From a bacterium (GTDB taxonomy: Bacteria > Patescibacteriota > Saccharimonadia > Saccharimonadales > UBA4665), in the NCBI GenBank assembly GCA_021800155.1, contig JAJYZG010000002.1:1-64000 (forward strand): DNA of 64,000 bases, given 5' to 3'. Below are positions 63,730-64,000 of the stretch, in pieces. The notes under the pieces are model-generated. The model had not been told where the DNA came from, did no database searches, and saw only the letters and a program-made list of their open reading frames with translations. The position numbers and the translations under genes are program-made. How positions within the stretch are numbered: position 1 is the stretch's first letter; every line of letters starts with the position of its first letter.

Positions 63730-63741
63730 AAGGACATTGAA

Positions 63742-63927
63742 ATGGCAGGTAATAAACCAACATTTCTAAGTCCTGGGCAAAAAGTTCCGAAGTCTGGCCT
63801 TTACGGCATTATTGGACCAAGGGGCGGAGTGATTGGTGAAGAGCGGACAGGTGTCCGCGGTAAAACTTTACCACCCACACTCAAACCAGGACAAAAATAC
63901 GTCTTAGTTGATCCAACTAAGACGTAG
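63742..63927 (+). CDS. YjzC-like small protein
   Basis: Predicted protein of 61 residues with an ordinary ribosome site (AAAGGA). GNKPTFLSPGQKVPKSGLY and the later LPPTLKPGQKYVLVDP fit the YjzC family of small proteins, whose function is unknown (some relatives occur in spore-forming Firmicutes). It is the only gene in the interval right of copy C, and the island may continue past the window end. Confidence 0.65.
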   Translation: MAGNKPTFLSPGQKVPKSGLYGIIGPRGGVIGEERTGVRGKTLPPTLKPGQKYVLVDPTKT

Positions 63928-64000
63928 TCGCTAGAAGCGTGGCGGTCACCATGTGACTTTCACTTAGTTAGTAATATTAACCATAACCAATATTAAGTCA

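Overview
The window looks like a chromosomal segment around the replication origin of a candidate phyla radiation (Patescibacteria) bacterium, most likely Candidatus Saccharibacteria (TM7). This is inferred from the small compact genes, the many short single-pass membrane proteins of no known family, an archaeal-type aspartyl-tRNA synthetase, tightly overlapping operons and many promoters lying directly against start codons. TGA is used as a stop throughout (for example the yidC/khpB, rmlB/rmlC and O-antigen ligase/LexA-like junctions), which argues against the TGA-recoding CPR lineages.

Layout. 0.25-6.1 kb: a three-gene envelope cluster: a large membrane protein, a secreted SGNH/lysozyme-like/degenerate-M23 protein and a membrane-anchored beta-propeller-like protein. 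6.15-12.2 kb: the origin region, with recF, dnaN and dnaA on the minus strand, rpmH, rnpA, yidC and khpB on the plus strand, and DnaA boxes in the dnaN-dnaA gap. 12.2-41.6 kb: a large surface-polysaccharide locus. It holds many glycosyltransferases, a Wzm/Wzt-type ABC exporter, a sugar aminotransferase, an ATP-grasp/HAD fusion, a methyltransferase, the dTDP-rhamnose genes rmlABCD, a phosphohexomutase, yvcK, glmS, an initiating sugar-phosphate transferase and an O-antigen-ligase/polymerase-like protein. Its core (about 14-29 kb) is visibly more AT-rich than its flanks and ends beside an IS30-type transposase remnant, which suggests horizontal acquisition.

41.6-58.7 kb: mixed housekeeping and unknown genes. 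These include a LexA-type DNA-binding protein without a protease domain, a possible PD-(D/E)XK protein, a cobalamin riboswitch in front of an unknown zinc-ribbon protein, nadD, a DsbA-like oxidoreductase, a CBS-domain membrane protein, aspS, tsaC, a triple YbjQ-domain protein, murC, a Dus enzyme, an FtsB/DivIC-like protein, a Met tRNA and several small membrane proteins, one of them apparently frameshifted.

58.8-64 kb: an initiator tRNA-fMet followed by what looks like a cassette island. A repeat of about 255 bp begins with the 3' part of the tRNA (T arm, acceptor end, CCA) and its terminator, and occurs three times (about 58873, 62170, 63320). The intervals carry an L7/L12-like small protein, a primase-helicase fusion resembling the AEP-TOTE family with a divergent hicBA pair, then a PIN/ribbon-helix-helix toxin-antitoxin pair, then a YjzC-like protein. 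No integrase is visible here. This island, the cobalamin riboswitch upstream of an unknown protein, and the widespread leaderless-type promoters are the most interesting parts of the window.
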